The notes under the pieces are model-generated. The model did not search any database, was not told the origin of the DNA, and saw only the letters and a program-made list of their open reading frames with translations. This document shows positions 28,728 to 36,591 of a stretch of DNA of 64,000 nucleotides, in pieces. Source of the stretch: Anaeromyxobacter dehalogenans 2CP-C (GTDB lineage: Bacteria; Myxococcota; Myxococcia; Myxococcales; Anaeromyxobacteraceae); the NCBI RefSeq assembly GCF_000013385.1, contig NC_007760.1, forward strand, positions 1,737,001 through 1,801,000. The letters are read 5' to 3'. Made by a program: the position numbers and the translations under genes. Each line of letters starts with the position of its first letter. The stretch's first letter is position 1.

Positions 28728-29495
28728 ATGGAGACGCAACACGGCGCCGGGTTCGTGGTCTGGCTCACCGGGATGAACCGGGCGGGCAAGAGCACCCTGG
28801 CTTCGCATCTGGCCGCGCGGCTCGCGGCCGCGGGCCGTCCCGCGACGCTGCTCGACGAGGACGGCGAGGCGGCGCTGCTGCTGGAGGGGCTGGGCACGCT
28901 CAAGGACGATCGGGCCAAGGTCGTCACCCGGCTCGGCTTCGTCGCCAAGGCGGTGATGCGCTCGGGGGGGATCGCCGTCTGCGCGGCGCTCTCGCCGTAC
29001 CGCGACGCGCGCGAGCAGCTCCGCCGCGAGGCGCGCCGGTTCGTCGAGGTCTTCGTGGACTGCTCCATGGAGAAGCTGCGGGAGCGCGATCCCCAGGGGA
29101 TCTACGCGAAGGCGCTCGCCGGCGAGCTGAAGGGCGTGCCCGGGGTGGACGTGCCGTACGAGCCCCCCGCGCGCCCCGAGGTCGTGGTGCACACCGACCA
29201 GCTCTCGGTCGAGGAGTGCGTCCTGCGCGTGCTCCAGGCGATGGTGGACGCGAAGGTGATCGGCCCGGCCGAGTTCGGCCGGCTCACCGGCGGCCAGCGC
29301 CCGCGGCGCGCGCGCCCCGAGGCCTCCGCGAAGCCGGCCGCGAAGCCGGCCGCGAAGCCGAGGGCGAAGCCGGGCGCCGGCAAGGTCGCGCCCGCCGGCG
29401 GCGCGCGCCGGAAGCTCGACGCGCGCCAGGCGGCGCGGCGGCCCCAGCGGAAGGCCGCGCCCACCCCGGCGAAGGGCGCCAAGCGCCGGCGGTAG
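28728..29495 (+). CDS. Adenylylsulfate-kinase-like protein with histone-H1-like basic tail
   Basis: Residues 1-175 follow the APS kinase (CysC) fold: P-loop WLTGMNRAGKSTLASH near 11-26, ISPYR-type CAALSPYRDAREQLR near 85-100, VEVFVDCSMEKLRERDPQG near 107-125 and KGVPGVDVPYEPPARPE near 136-152. The APS-binding DGDxxR signature is replaced by LLDEDGEAA near 43-51, so the Gly and the Arg are gone and the substrate may differ. Residues 190-255 are an Ala/Lys/Pro/Arg tail with AKPAAKPAAKP repeats, like bacterial histone-H1 tails or nucleic-acid-binding tails. It is transcribed from the strong promoter upstream. The start at 28728 follows CCGGAGGACGGC (Shine-Dalgarno). Confidence 0.82.
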   Translation: METQHGAGFVVWLTGMNRAGKSTLASHLAARLAAAGRPATLLDEDGEAALLLEGLGTLKDDRAKVVTRLGFVAKAVMRSGGIAVCAALSPYRDAREQLRREARRFVEVFVDCSMEKLRERDPQGIYAKALAGELKGVPGVDVPYEPPARPEVVVHTDQLSVEECVLRVLQAMVDAKVIGPAEFGRLTGGQRPRRARPEASAKPAAKPAAKPRAKPGAGKVAPAGGARRKLDARQAARRPQRKAAPTPAKGAKRRR

Positions 29496-29516
29496 CGGCC
29501 CCGGGCGCGCGCCGGG

Positions 29517-29522
29517 TATAAG
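29517..29522 (+). promoter_or_regulatory. -10 box TATAAG of a probable leaderless larE promoter
   Basis: TATAAG ends 9 bp before the larE ATG and no Shine-Dalgarno lies between; same geometry as cmk. Confidence 0.5.
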
Positions 29523-29531
29523 ACCGGCGCC

Positions 29532-30386
29532 ATGCGCCCCGACGACCTCGACGCGATCCGCCGGGCCTCCGAGCCCAAGCTCGCCCGCCTGAAGTCGGAC
29601 GTCGCCGCCTGCGGCAGCGCCCTGGTCGCGTTCTCCGCCGGCGTGGACTCCACGTTCGTGCTCGCGGTGGCGCGCGAGGTGCTGGGCGCGGGCGCGGTGG
29701 CGCTCACCGCGCACTCGCCGTCGGTCCCGCAGGCGGAGCGCGCCGAGGCGCGCGCGCTCGCGGCGCGGCTCGGCGCGCGCCACCTCGAGGTGGAGAGCCA
29801 CGAGCAGGACGACCCGCGCTACCTCGCGAACGGCGCCGACCGCTGCTACTTCTGCAAGTCGGAGCTGTACCGGCTCTGCGAGCGGGCGGCGCGCGACGCG
29901 GGGCTGGCCGCGATCCTCGACGGCTTCAACGCCGACGACCGCCGCGATCACCGTCCCGGCCACCAGGCCGCGCTGGAGCGCCGCATCCGCTCGCCGCTCG
30001 CGGAGGCCGGCCTCGGCAAGGACGAGGTGCGCGCCTGGAGCGAGGCCTACGGGCTGCCGACCTGGGACAAGCCGCAGATGGCGTGCCTCGCGTCCCGGAT
30101 CCCCTACGGCACGCCGGTCACCGCGGAGCGCCTCGCCCAGGTGGAGCGGGCCGAGGCGGGGCTGAGGGCGCTCGGGCTGCGCGACTTCCGGGTGCGGCAC
30201 CACGGAGACATCGGGCGCGTGGAGGTGGGGGAGGGCGAGCTGGAGGCCGCGTTCGCGCGCCGCGCCGCCCTGGTCGAGGCGGTGAAGGCGGCCGGGTTCC
30301 GGCTCGCGGTGCTCGACCTGGAGCCGTTCCGCTCCGGCCGGCTGAACGCGCTCGCCGGCATCGCGCTGCCCGTCGTCGAGGGCTGA
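29532..30386 (+). CDS. larE: LarE-type PP-loop sulfur transferase, three-cysteine form
   Basis: LarE adenylates the nicotinic-acid-derived precursor of the nickel-pincer cofactor and inserts sulfur into it. The 284-residue protein has the PP-loop LVAFSAGVDSTFVLAV near 30-45 (SGGVDS with Gly to Ala), GADRCYFCKSELYRLC near 98-113, LDGFNADD near 130 and DKPQMACLASRIPYGTPVT near 179-197. The CYFC pair plus the Cys of MACLASR give a three-Cys set. LarE proteins with that set have been described as using a [4Fe-4S] cluster to carry sulfur, instead of sacrificing a single Cys. No larA, larB or larC is next to it, so it may serve another thiolation. Confidence 0.88.
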   Translation: MRPDDLDAIRRASEPKLARLKSDVAACGSALVAFSAGVDSTFVLAVAREVLGAGAVALTAHSPSVPQAERAEARALAARLGARHLEVESHEQDDPRYLANGADRCYFCKSELYRLCERAARDAGLAAILDGFNADDRRDHRPGHQAALERRIRSPLAEAGLGKDEVRAWSEAYGLPTWDKPQMACLASRIPYGTPVTAERLAQVERAEAGLRALGLRDFRVRHHGDIGRVEVGEGELEAAFARRAALVEAVKAAGFRLAVLDLEPFRSGRLNALAGIALPVVEG

Positions 30387-30509
30387 TCACCGCACCCCCA
30401 GCAGGTCGCACCGCGTCCGAGATCGCGCCCGGAGGCCCTTGGCCCATCCGTGGCGCTCCGGCGCGACGTTCGCGGGTTCTGTCAAGTTTCCGGTCGGTTG
30501 GACGTTTTC

Positions 30510-30537
30510 TTGAGGGCCGGATACCGGGTGGTAGCGT
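30510..30537 (+). promoter_or_regulatory. Sigma-70 type promoter of the ribbon-helix-helix gene
   Basis: TTGAGG (30510-30515), a 16-bp spacer and TAGCGT (30532-30537). The -10 hexamer is identical to that of rpsA. It leaves a leader of about 30 nt with AAGGAG before the ATG at 30574. Confidence 0.55.
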
Positions 30538-30573
30538 GTAGGTGCAAGTCAGCCCATGTCGCAAGGAGCGCAC

Positions 30574-30798
30574 ATGCACCCCGTCGATATCGCACCCGAT
30601 TCGCTCGAGAGCAGCGCCGTGGAAGGCAACCCGAACCGGCTCGAGCCCATGCTGGTCCGCCTGCCGCCCGCGCTCGCCGCCGAGCTGCGCAACCTGGCGC
30701 GGAAGACCCGCGTGCGCCAGTCGGACTACCTCCGCGAGGCGGTCGCCGACCTGCTCGCGAAGTACGGGCACCTGCCGGATCAGCGGAGCGCGATGTGA
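30574..30798 (+). CDS. Ribbon-helix-helix (CopG/Arc-like) DNA-binding protein
   Basis: A 74-residue regulator. An acidic N-terminal arm of about 25 residues is followed by strand PMLVRLPPALAAEL and the two helices ELRNLARKTRVRQSDYLREAVADLLAKY, which is the MetJ/Arc/CopG pattern. I prefer the ATG at 30574 because AAGGAG sits 6 bp upstream; the ATG at 30556 would lack a ribosome-binding site. Such proteins act as dimeric repressors, often of their own gene or of a toxin, but no toxin-like gene follows. Confidence 0.8.
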   Translation: MHPVDIAPDSLESSAVEGNPNRLEPMLVRLPPALAAELRNLARKTRVRQSDYLREAVADLLAKYGHLPDQRSAM

Positions 30799-30983
30799 TC
30801 GCGCCCGAGCGCGCCGAGGCGGTCCGCCCGCCGCCGCTGCCGGCCCGCACCCTGGGCCGCCTGCGCCTGGTCCGCGTCGCGGTGGTGCGCCGCGCCGACG
30901 GGGTCATCGAGACGCTGCAGGGTCCGGCGGCGCCGCGGGCGACGGCCACGCACCGTCCGGATAGCGCACCGCTGCGAGCGTGA
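30795..30983 (+). CDS. Possible small ORF coupled to the ribbon-helix-helix gene
   Basis: A 62-codon frame beginning at a GTG that overlaps the preceding stop (GTGA), in the style of real coupled genes here. The peptide is Arg/Pro/Ala rich (RTLGRLRLVRVAVVRRADGV) and its last 80 bp run antisense through the end of truA. It could be genuine, but the composition is what antisense G+C-rich sequence gives by chance. Function unknown. Confidence 0.25.
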   Translation: MIAPERAEAVRPPPLPARTLGRLRLVRVAVVRRADGVIETLQGPAAPRATATHRPDSAPLRA

Positions 30984-31722
30984 GCCCCCAGCCCGGCGCG
31001 CGGACGCCGCGGTAGCGGCCGCGCGTCGCGAGCAGGGTGCGGATCACGTCCGGCGGGGCGCGGCCGAGGCCGACCGCGACCGCGGTGCCCACCAGGTTCC
31101 GCACCATCGCGCGCAGGAACCCCTTGCCCTCCAGCACCACCGCCACGAGCGGCGCCCACCCCGCCTCGACCACCTCGGCGCGGAGCAGCGTCCGCACCGT
31201 GCCGCGCTGCTCGCCGGGGCGGGCGAAGCCGACGAAGTCGTGCTCGCCGACCGCGGCGCCGAGCGCCTCGCGCATGGCCGCGGCGTCGAGGGGCGGGACC
31301 TCGGCGAGCTCCGGGAACGCGCGCGCGTCGGGCAGCGTCCACGCGTACGGCCGCAGCCCCTCCGGCGGCGGAGCGCCCACGAGGTAGACGTAGGTGCGCG
31401 ACGCCGCCGAGCCGCGCGCGTGGAAGGACGGGCCGACCCGCGCCGCGTCCAGCACCAGGATCCCCTCGGGCAGGCCCTCGTTCAGCCCCCGCCGCAGCGC
31501 CGCCGGATCGAGGGCGGCGCGCGCGGAGAAGCTGACGACCTGCGCGAGCGCGTGGACGCCGGCGTCGGTGCGGGCCGCCACGTGCAGCTGGGCCCGGACG
31601 CCGAGCCGTTCCAGCGCCTCCTCCAGCGCCTGCTGCACGGTCGGGAGCCCGGGCTGCCGCTGGAAGCCCCGGAACCGGCCGCCGTCGTAGGCGAGCCGCA
31701 GTGCGTAGGAGCGCCGTTCCAT
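30904..31722 (-). CDS. truA: tRNA pseudouridine(38-40) synthase
   Basis: Converts U38-U40 of the tRNA anticodon stem to pseudouridine. The 272-residue protein has YDGGRFRGFQRQPGLPTVQQ near 13-32, the catalytic motif AARTDAGVHALAQVVSF near 49-65 (Asp nucleophile), SFHARGSAASRTYVYL near 102-117 and GKGFLRAMVRNLVGTAVAVG near 205-224. All are canonical for TruA. It is divergent from the GYF_2/AgmX-like gene. The C-terminal extension after RYPDG is short and Pro-rich. Confidence 0.96.
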   Translation of the reverse strand: MERRSYALRLAYDGGRFRGFQRQPGLPTVQQALEEALERLGVRAQLHVAARTDAGVHALAQVVSFSARAALDPAALRRGLNEGLPEGILVLDAARVGPSFHARGSAASRTYVYLVGAPPPEGLRPYAWTLPDARAFPELAEVPPLDAAAMREALGAAVGEHDFVGFARPGEQRGTVRTLLRAEVVEAGWAPLVAVVLEGKGFLRAMVRNLVGTAVAVGLGRAPPDVIRTLLATRGRYRGVRAPGWGLTLAAVRYPDGAWPSPAAPPDPAASR

Positions 31723-31807
31723 GCCGACGTGCTAAGTTCCCACGCCCGCCGCGCCGGCGCGAGCCGGTCGTGCGCGCCTCCGACCTCACCCCACGTCCCC
31801 GCACCGC

Positions 31808-32734
31808 ATGGCGCCAGGCACCGAACCGAACCCCATCAACGACGACCCGGCCCTCGAGGGCGGCGAGTGGCTGTTCCGCCGCGCCGGCGAGGTGTTCGGA
31901 CCGGTGGACTCCCGCGCGCTCGCCGCGATGCTGTACCGCGGCGAGCTCGAGCCGACCACGCCGGTGTCCCCCGGCGACGGCCACTGGACGCCGGTGGGCG
32001 AGCTCCCGCCGTTCGTGGTCCACGCCAAGAAGGCGCAGGCCGCCCTCCGCGTCGAGCGCGAGGTCACCGGGGCGCGGCTGCTGCGGCAGCGGCGCGGCCG
32101 GCGCAAGGCCCTGGCGATCGCGGCGGCCGCGCTCCTGCTCGTCGCCGGCGGCATCGGCGGCGCGTTCCTGATGGCCCGCCGGAGCGCCGAGACCAACCCG
32201 CTGCTCGAGGACTTCGGCGCGGGCATCCGCATCGCCTCGGTGGCGCGGGTCGGCGTCTCGAGCCGCGCCGCGCCGGACGACGAGATCGAGGTGCCGCTCG
32301 ACGGGCCGGGCGACGCGCCCACGGGCGCGGGGGCCGCGGGCGGCGGGGCGCGGGGCGCGCTCCGGCGCGAGCAAGGCCTGGCCGGGCGCGGTGGCCCGGC
32401 GGGGCGCGCGGCGAGCGGCGACGTGAGCGGCGGCGAGCTGGTCGCGGCCCAGTTCGACGAGCGGAAGATCCAGGCGGTCGTGGCGCGCGAGCAGCGCAGC
32501 CTGGTCCCGTGCTTCCGCGCCGAGGCGGCCCGCTCGCCCGAGTTCCGCGGCGACGTGCCCATCGAGTTCGCCATCGGGAACGACGGCCGCGTGGCCGCGC
32601 TGTGGGTGGACGACCCGCGCTTCAAGCAGGGCGCGCTGCACGACTGCCTCGTGCAGGCGCTGCACGGCTGGCGGTTCGACCCGTTCCCGGGGCAGCGGCC
32701 GACCGTGTCGCTCGCGTTCCGGATCGGCCAGTGA
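31808..32734 (+). CDS. GYF_2 domain protein with transmembrane helix and AgmX/TonB-like C-terminus
   Basis: A 308-residue protein. Residues 18-70 are a GYF_2 domain (EWLFRRAGEVFGPVDSRAL and DGHWTPVGELPPF) and residues 103-123 a single transmembrane helix. A Gly/Ala/Arg-rich stretch runs from about 170 to 200. The C-terminal domain (about 215-308) has IQAVVAREQRSLVPCFRAEA and DGRVAALWVDD..LVQALHGWRFDPFPGQ, the AgmX/PglI C-terminal domain that resembles TonB. Proteins of this layout are typical of myxobacteria and some were found in screens for adventurous gliding. The role here is unproven. Confidence 0.85.
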   Translation: MAPGTEPNPINDDPALEGGEWLFRRAGEVFGPVDSRALAAMLYRGELEPTTPVSPGDGHWTPVGELPPFVVHAKKAQAALRVEREVTGARLLRQRRGRRKALAIAAAALLLVAGGIGGAFLMARRSAETNPLLEDFGAGIRIASVARVGVSSRAAPDDEIEVPLDGPGDAPTGAGAAGGGARGALRREQGLAGRGGPAGRAASGDVSGGELVAAQFDERKIQAVVAREQRSLVPCFRAEAARSPEFRGDVPIEFAIGNDGRVAALWVDDPRFKQGALHDCLVQALHGWRFDPFPGQRPTVSLAFRIGQ

Positions 32735-32741
32735 GCCCCCC

Positions 32742-33356
32742 ATGACCGCCACCGCCGACAAGCTGGCCGCCCGCGCCGAGGACCTCCCGGAGGGCTCCGT
32801 GCGCCGGAAGGTGCTCGAGGGGGCGCAGCGCTTCAAGTCGGCCTGGGTGGAGCTCGGACGGCTCCTCTCCGAGGTCCGGCGCAAGGAGCTGTGGCGCGGG
32901 TGGGGGTACCCGAGCTTCGAGCGGTACTGCACGAAGGAGCTCTTCATCCGCAGCGCGACCGCCGAGAAGCTCACCGCCAGCTACGGGTTCCTCGAGCGGC
33001 ACGAGCCGGAGCTGGCGAGGGCGCGCGGCGAGACGCGCGCTCCGCCGTTCGAGGTGATCGAGGTGCTCTCCCGCGCGGAGGCCACCGGCCGGCTCTCCGA
33101 CTCCGGCTGGCGCGAGCTGCGGGACGAGGTGATCGAGCGGCCGCCCACCCCGGCGGCGATGAACCGCAAGATCGCGGAGCGCTTCGGTCCACCTCCGGCC
33201 CCGCCGGCGCCGCCCAGATCGGAGCGGGTGGAGCGGCTCGCCGCCGCGGCGCGGCGCCTCGCCTCGGCCTGCCGCGACGAGGACGCGATCCCGCGGTCCG
33301 TGGCGCAAAGGGCCGATGCCCTCGCCGGGGAGATCGAGGCCCTCCTCGATCGCTAG
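32742..33356 (+). CDS. Conserved hypothetical helical protein
   Basis: A 204-residue cytoplasmic, highly charged helical protein beginning 7 bp after the GYF_2/AgmX-like gene. The central part, LWRGWGYPSFERYCTKELFIRSATAEKLTAS split over about 48-78, looks like a DNA- or protein-binding helical domain. A Pro-rich hinge near 150 precedes a C-terminal helical bundle. I do not recognise a named family. The gene is probably co-transcribed with its upstream neighbour. Confidence 0.75.
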   Translation: MTATADKLAARAEDLPEGSVRRKVLEGAQRFKSAWVELGRLLSEVRRKELWRGWGYPSFERYCTKELFIRSATAEKLTASYGFLERHEPELARARGETRAPPFEVIEVLSRAEATGRLSDSGWRELRDEVIERPPTPAAMNRKIAERFGPPPAPPAPPRSERVERLAAAARRLASACRDEDAIPRSVAQRADALAGEIEALLDR

Positions 33357-33394
33357 CCTCCGGGTTTGGAGGAGCGGTCCCGCGACACCCTGGC

Positions 33395-33400
33395 TATATT
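33395..33400 (+). promoter_or_regulatory. -10 box TATATT upstream of clpX
   Basis: GGCTATATTCG lies 68 bp before the clpX GTG, within a short A+T-richer patch (33390-33460). No -35 hexamer at standard spacing is convincing. Confidence 0.35.
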
Positions 33401-33468
33401 CGAAGCCGGGCTCCGAATTCCGGGGGCTCCCAGTTTGGTGGTAACATCCGAGCCGTCGAGGGAAACGC

Positions 33469-34752
<1,284 letters not shown>

Positions 34753-34778
34753 GCGCGTCCGCCTCGCCGGCGGCTCCC

Positions 34779-34802
34779 AGCGGCCGCCCCCGGGCGGCCG
34801 CT
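34779..34802 (+). terminator. Hairpin after clpX
   Basis: A perfect 11-bp G+C inverted repeat (34779-34789 with 34792-34802) starting 27 bp after clpX. No U-tract follows, so termination may need Rho. The rest of the 299-bp gap to 35052 (34803-35051) shows no gene; the last 10 bases before the next ATG contain AGGAGG. Confidence 0.5.
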
Positions 34803-35051
34803 CGCACGTCCGGACCGCGGCCCTGCGGCGGATCGCCCCGTCCGCGCGCGGACCCCTCGAGGCGGGGCGGTCGCGGCCCGCACGGTGAAGCCGGCGCACA
34901 CTGTGCCCCGGTGGACCCCCGCGGCGGCCCGGCAACTCCGCGTCAGCAGGGAGGAATTGCGCGGCACCCGCCTTGCTTGTAGGACGGGTGAAGGCTCAGG
35001 GGCGATCGCCCGTACAGCCAGCAGAAGCCATCGCATCGCCAGGAGGCTGCC

Positions 35052-36515
35052 ATGCTCCGCCGCACCCTCACCCTCGTCGCCCTCGCGACCCTCGCCGCGC
35101 CGGCCCTGCCGCGCGCCGACGACCGGGAGTGGGAAGAGGACTACACCGACCGGTGGTCGGACGAGCGTCCCGCCGACTACGACGTCTCGGTCGATCTGAA
35201 CTCGGGCGCCGCCGTGAACTTCGACACGTTCCAGGGCGCGCTCTCGCCTTACGGCGAGTGGGTCGTGGTGGGCGGCTACGGGCGCGTCTGGCGGCCGTAC
35301 GTCGCCGCCGGCTGGCGGCCTTACTACTACGGCCGCTGGGAGTGGACCAGCGAGGGCTGGCTCTGGGTCTCCGACGAGCCGTTCGGCTGGGCCGCGTACC
35401 ACTACGGCCGCTGGACCTGGGACCCGAGCTACGGCTGGGTCTGGATCCCCGGCTACCAGTGGGCGCCGGCGTGGGTCGCGTGGCGTTACTCGGGCGACGT
35501 GGTCGGCTGGGCGCCGCTCGGGCCGGGCGTGTCGATCTACGTGTCGAGCTATCCGTTCGTGGACGCCTGGTGGACGTTCGTGCCCTGCGGCAGCTTCGTC
35601 TCGTACCCGGTGTACCGGGTGGCCTACGCGCCGCGCTACACGCGCCAGTACTTCTACGCCACCGCGCCGGCGCCGCCGGTGGGCGGCGGGCGCGCGGTGC
35701 CCGGGCGGCCCGGCGGCGCGCGCCCGGCCCCCGGCCGGCCGGCGTGGGGCGGCCCGGCGCGCGGCGCGATCGAGCAGCGCGTCGGCAGGCCCATCACGCC
35801 GGTGCGCGTCGTCGCGGCGCCCGCGCCCGGCCCGGCCCGCGCGCGGCCCGGCGAGGTCTCCATCTACCGGCCCGATGCGCGGCCCGCGCCCGGCGCGCGG
35901 TCCGACGGCGGCCGGGTCGCCCCCGGCAGCGCGCCCACCCGCGGCGACGGCCGCGGCGCGCCGGGGCTCGCGCCGCCCTCGCGCGGCGAGACCCGAGGCG
36001 CCCCGGGCTACGCGCCGCCGTCCGGCGGCGGGACCCGCAGCGCCCCAGGGAACGCGCCCAGCCGCGGCGCCCCCGGCTACGCGCCGCCCCGCGGCGGCGG
36101 CCCGTCCGCGGCGCCGCCGGCACGCGGCCCGTCCGCGGCCCCTCCCGCGCGCGGCGGCCGCGCGCCGGACGCGGGCCCGCGCGGCGAGGTGCCTCGCGCC
36201 GCGCCCGGCTACGCGCGCCAGGATCGCGGCGGCGACCCCTGGAGCGCCGGCGGGTCGTACGGCTCCCCTGGCGTCCCGGCCCGCAGCGCCCCGGCGTACT
36301 CCGCGCCCCCGGCGCGCAGCGCGCCGTCGTACGGGGCGCCGTCGGCCCGCAGCGCGCCTTCGTACGCGGCCCCGGCAGCCCGCAGCGCGCCGGCCTACTC
36401 CGCGCCCGCGCACCCCGCACCGGTCCGCGCGGCCCCGCCCGCGGCGTCGCACGGCGGCGGCGGGCGCGCGGCCCCGGCCCCGCACGGCGGGGGCAGGGGC
36501 GCCGACCGGCGCTAG
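35052..36515 (+). CDS. Secreted Tyr/Trp-rich repeat protein (YXWGXW/DUF6600-like) with Pro/Ala/Gly-rich tail
   Basis: A 487-residue exported protein with a signal peptide of about 21 residues. The N-terminal domain (about 50-200) repeats aromatic units such as GYGRVWRPYVAAGWRPYYYG, RWEWTSEGWLWVSDEPFGW and RWTWDPSYGWVWIPGYQW, the pattern of the YXWGXW/DUF6600 family. The remaining 270 residues are low-complexity Pro/Ala/Gly/Arg/Ser with recurring GAPGYAPP and RSAPAYSAP units. Family members are found in the cell envelope of delta- and gammaproteobacteria, but their job is unknown. Shine-Dalgarno AGGAGG precedes the ATG by 5 bp. Confidence 0.85.
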   Translation: MLRRTLTLVALATLAAPALPRADDREWEEDYTDRWSDERPADYDVSVDLNSGAAVNFDTFQGALSPYGEWVVVGGYGRVWRPYVAAGWRPYYYGRWEWTSEGWLWVSDEPFGWAAYHYGRWTWDPSYGWVWIPGYQWAPAWVAWRYSGDVVGWAPLGPGVSIYVSSYPFVDAWWTFVPCGSFVSYPVYRVAYAPRYTRQYFYATAPAPPVGGGRAVPGRPGGARPAPGRPAWGGPARGAIEQRVGRPITPVRVVAAPAPGPARARPGEVSIYRPDARPAPGARSDGGRVAPGSAPTRGDGRGAPGLAPPSRGETRGAPGYAPPSGGGTRSAPGNAPSRGAPGYAPPRGGGPSAAPPARGPSAAPPARGGRAPDAGPRGEVPRAAPGYARQDRGGDPWSAGGSYGSPGVPARSAPAYSAPPARSAPSYGAPSARSAPSYAAPAARSAPAYSAPAHPAPVRAAPPAASHGGGGRAAPAPHGGGRGADRR

Positions 36516-36536
36516 CCGGAGGGAGCCTCGCGTCCT

Positions 36537-36572
36537 CGCGGCCCCCGGCGCGCTCCGCGCCCGGGGGCCGCG
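36537..36572. terminator. Hairpin between convergent genes
   Basis: A perfect 12-bp G+C stem (36537-36548 with 36561-36572) with a 12-nt loop, between the YXWGXW-like gene and the convergent Hsp70 gene. No U-tract on either side. Confidence 0.55.
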
Positions 36573-36591
36573 CCGTCTCCGCGCGCCGCGC

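Noticed and set aside
26610-30203. A 1197-codon minus-strand open frame
   Set aside because: It is antisense to the ThiF-like, TusA-like, kinase-like and LarE genes, all of which have clear family motifs on the plus strand. The translated product is Arg/Gly/Ala filler without motifs.
31240-32745. A 501-codon plus-strand frame antisense to truA and overlapping the GYF_2/AgmX-like gene
   Set aside because: TruA motifs are unambiguous on the minus strand and the GYF_2/AgmX-like protein occupies another plus-strand frame. The product has no recognisable pattern.
34753-35051. A short gene between clpX and the YXWGXW-like gene
   Set aside because: No frame with a plausible start, ribosome-binding site and protein-like sequence. 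Open stretches are Arg/Pro filler, and the clpX hairpin occupies the first part.
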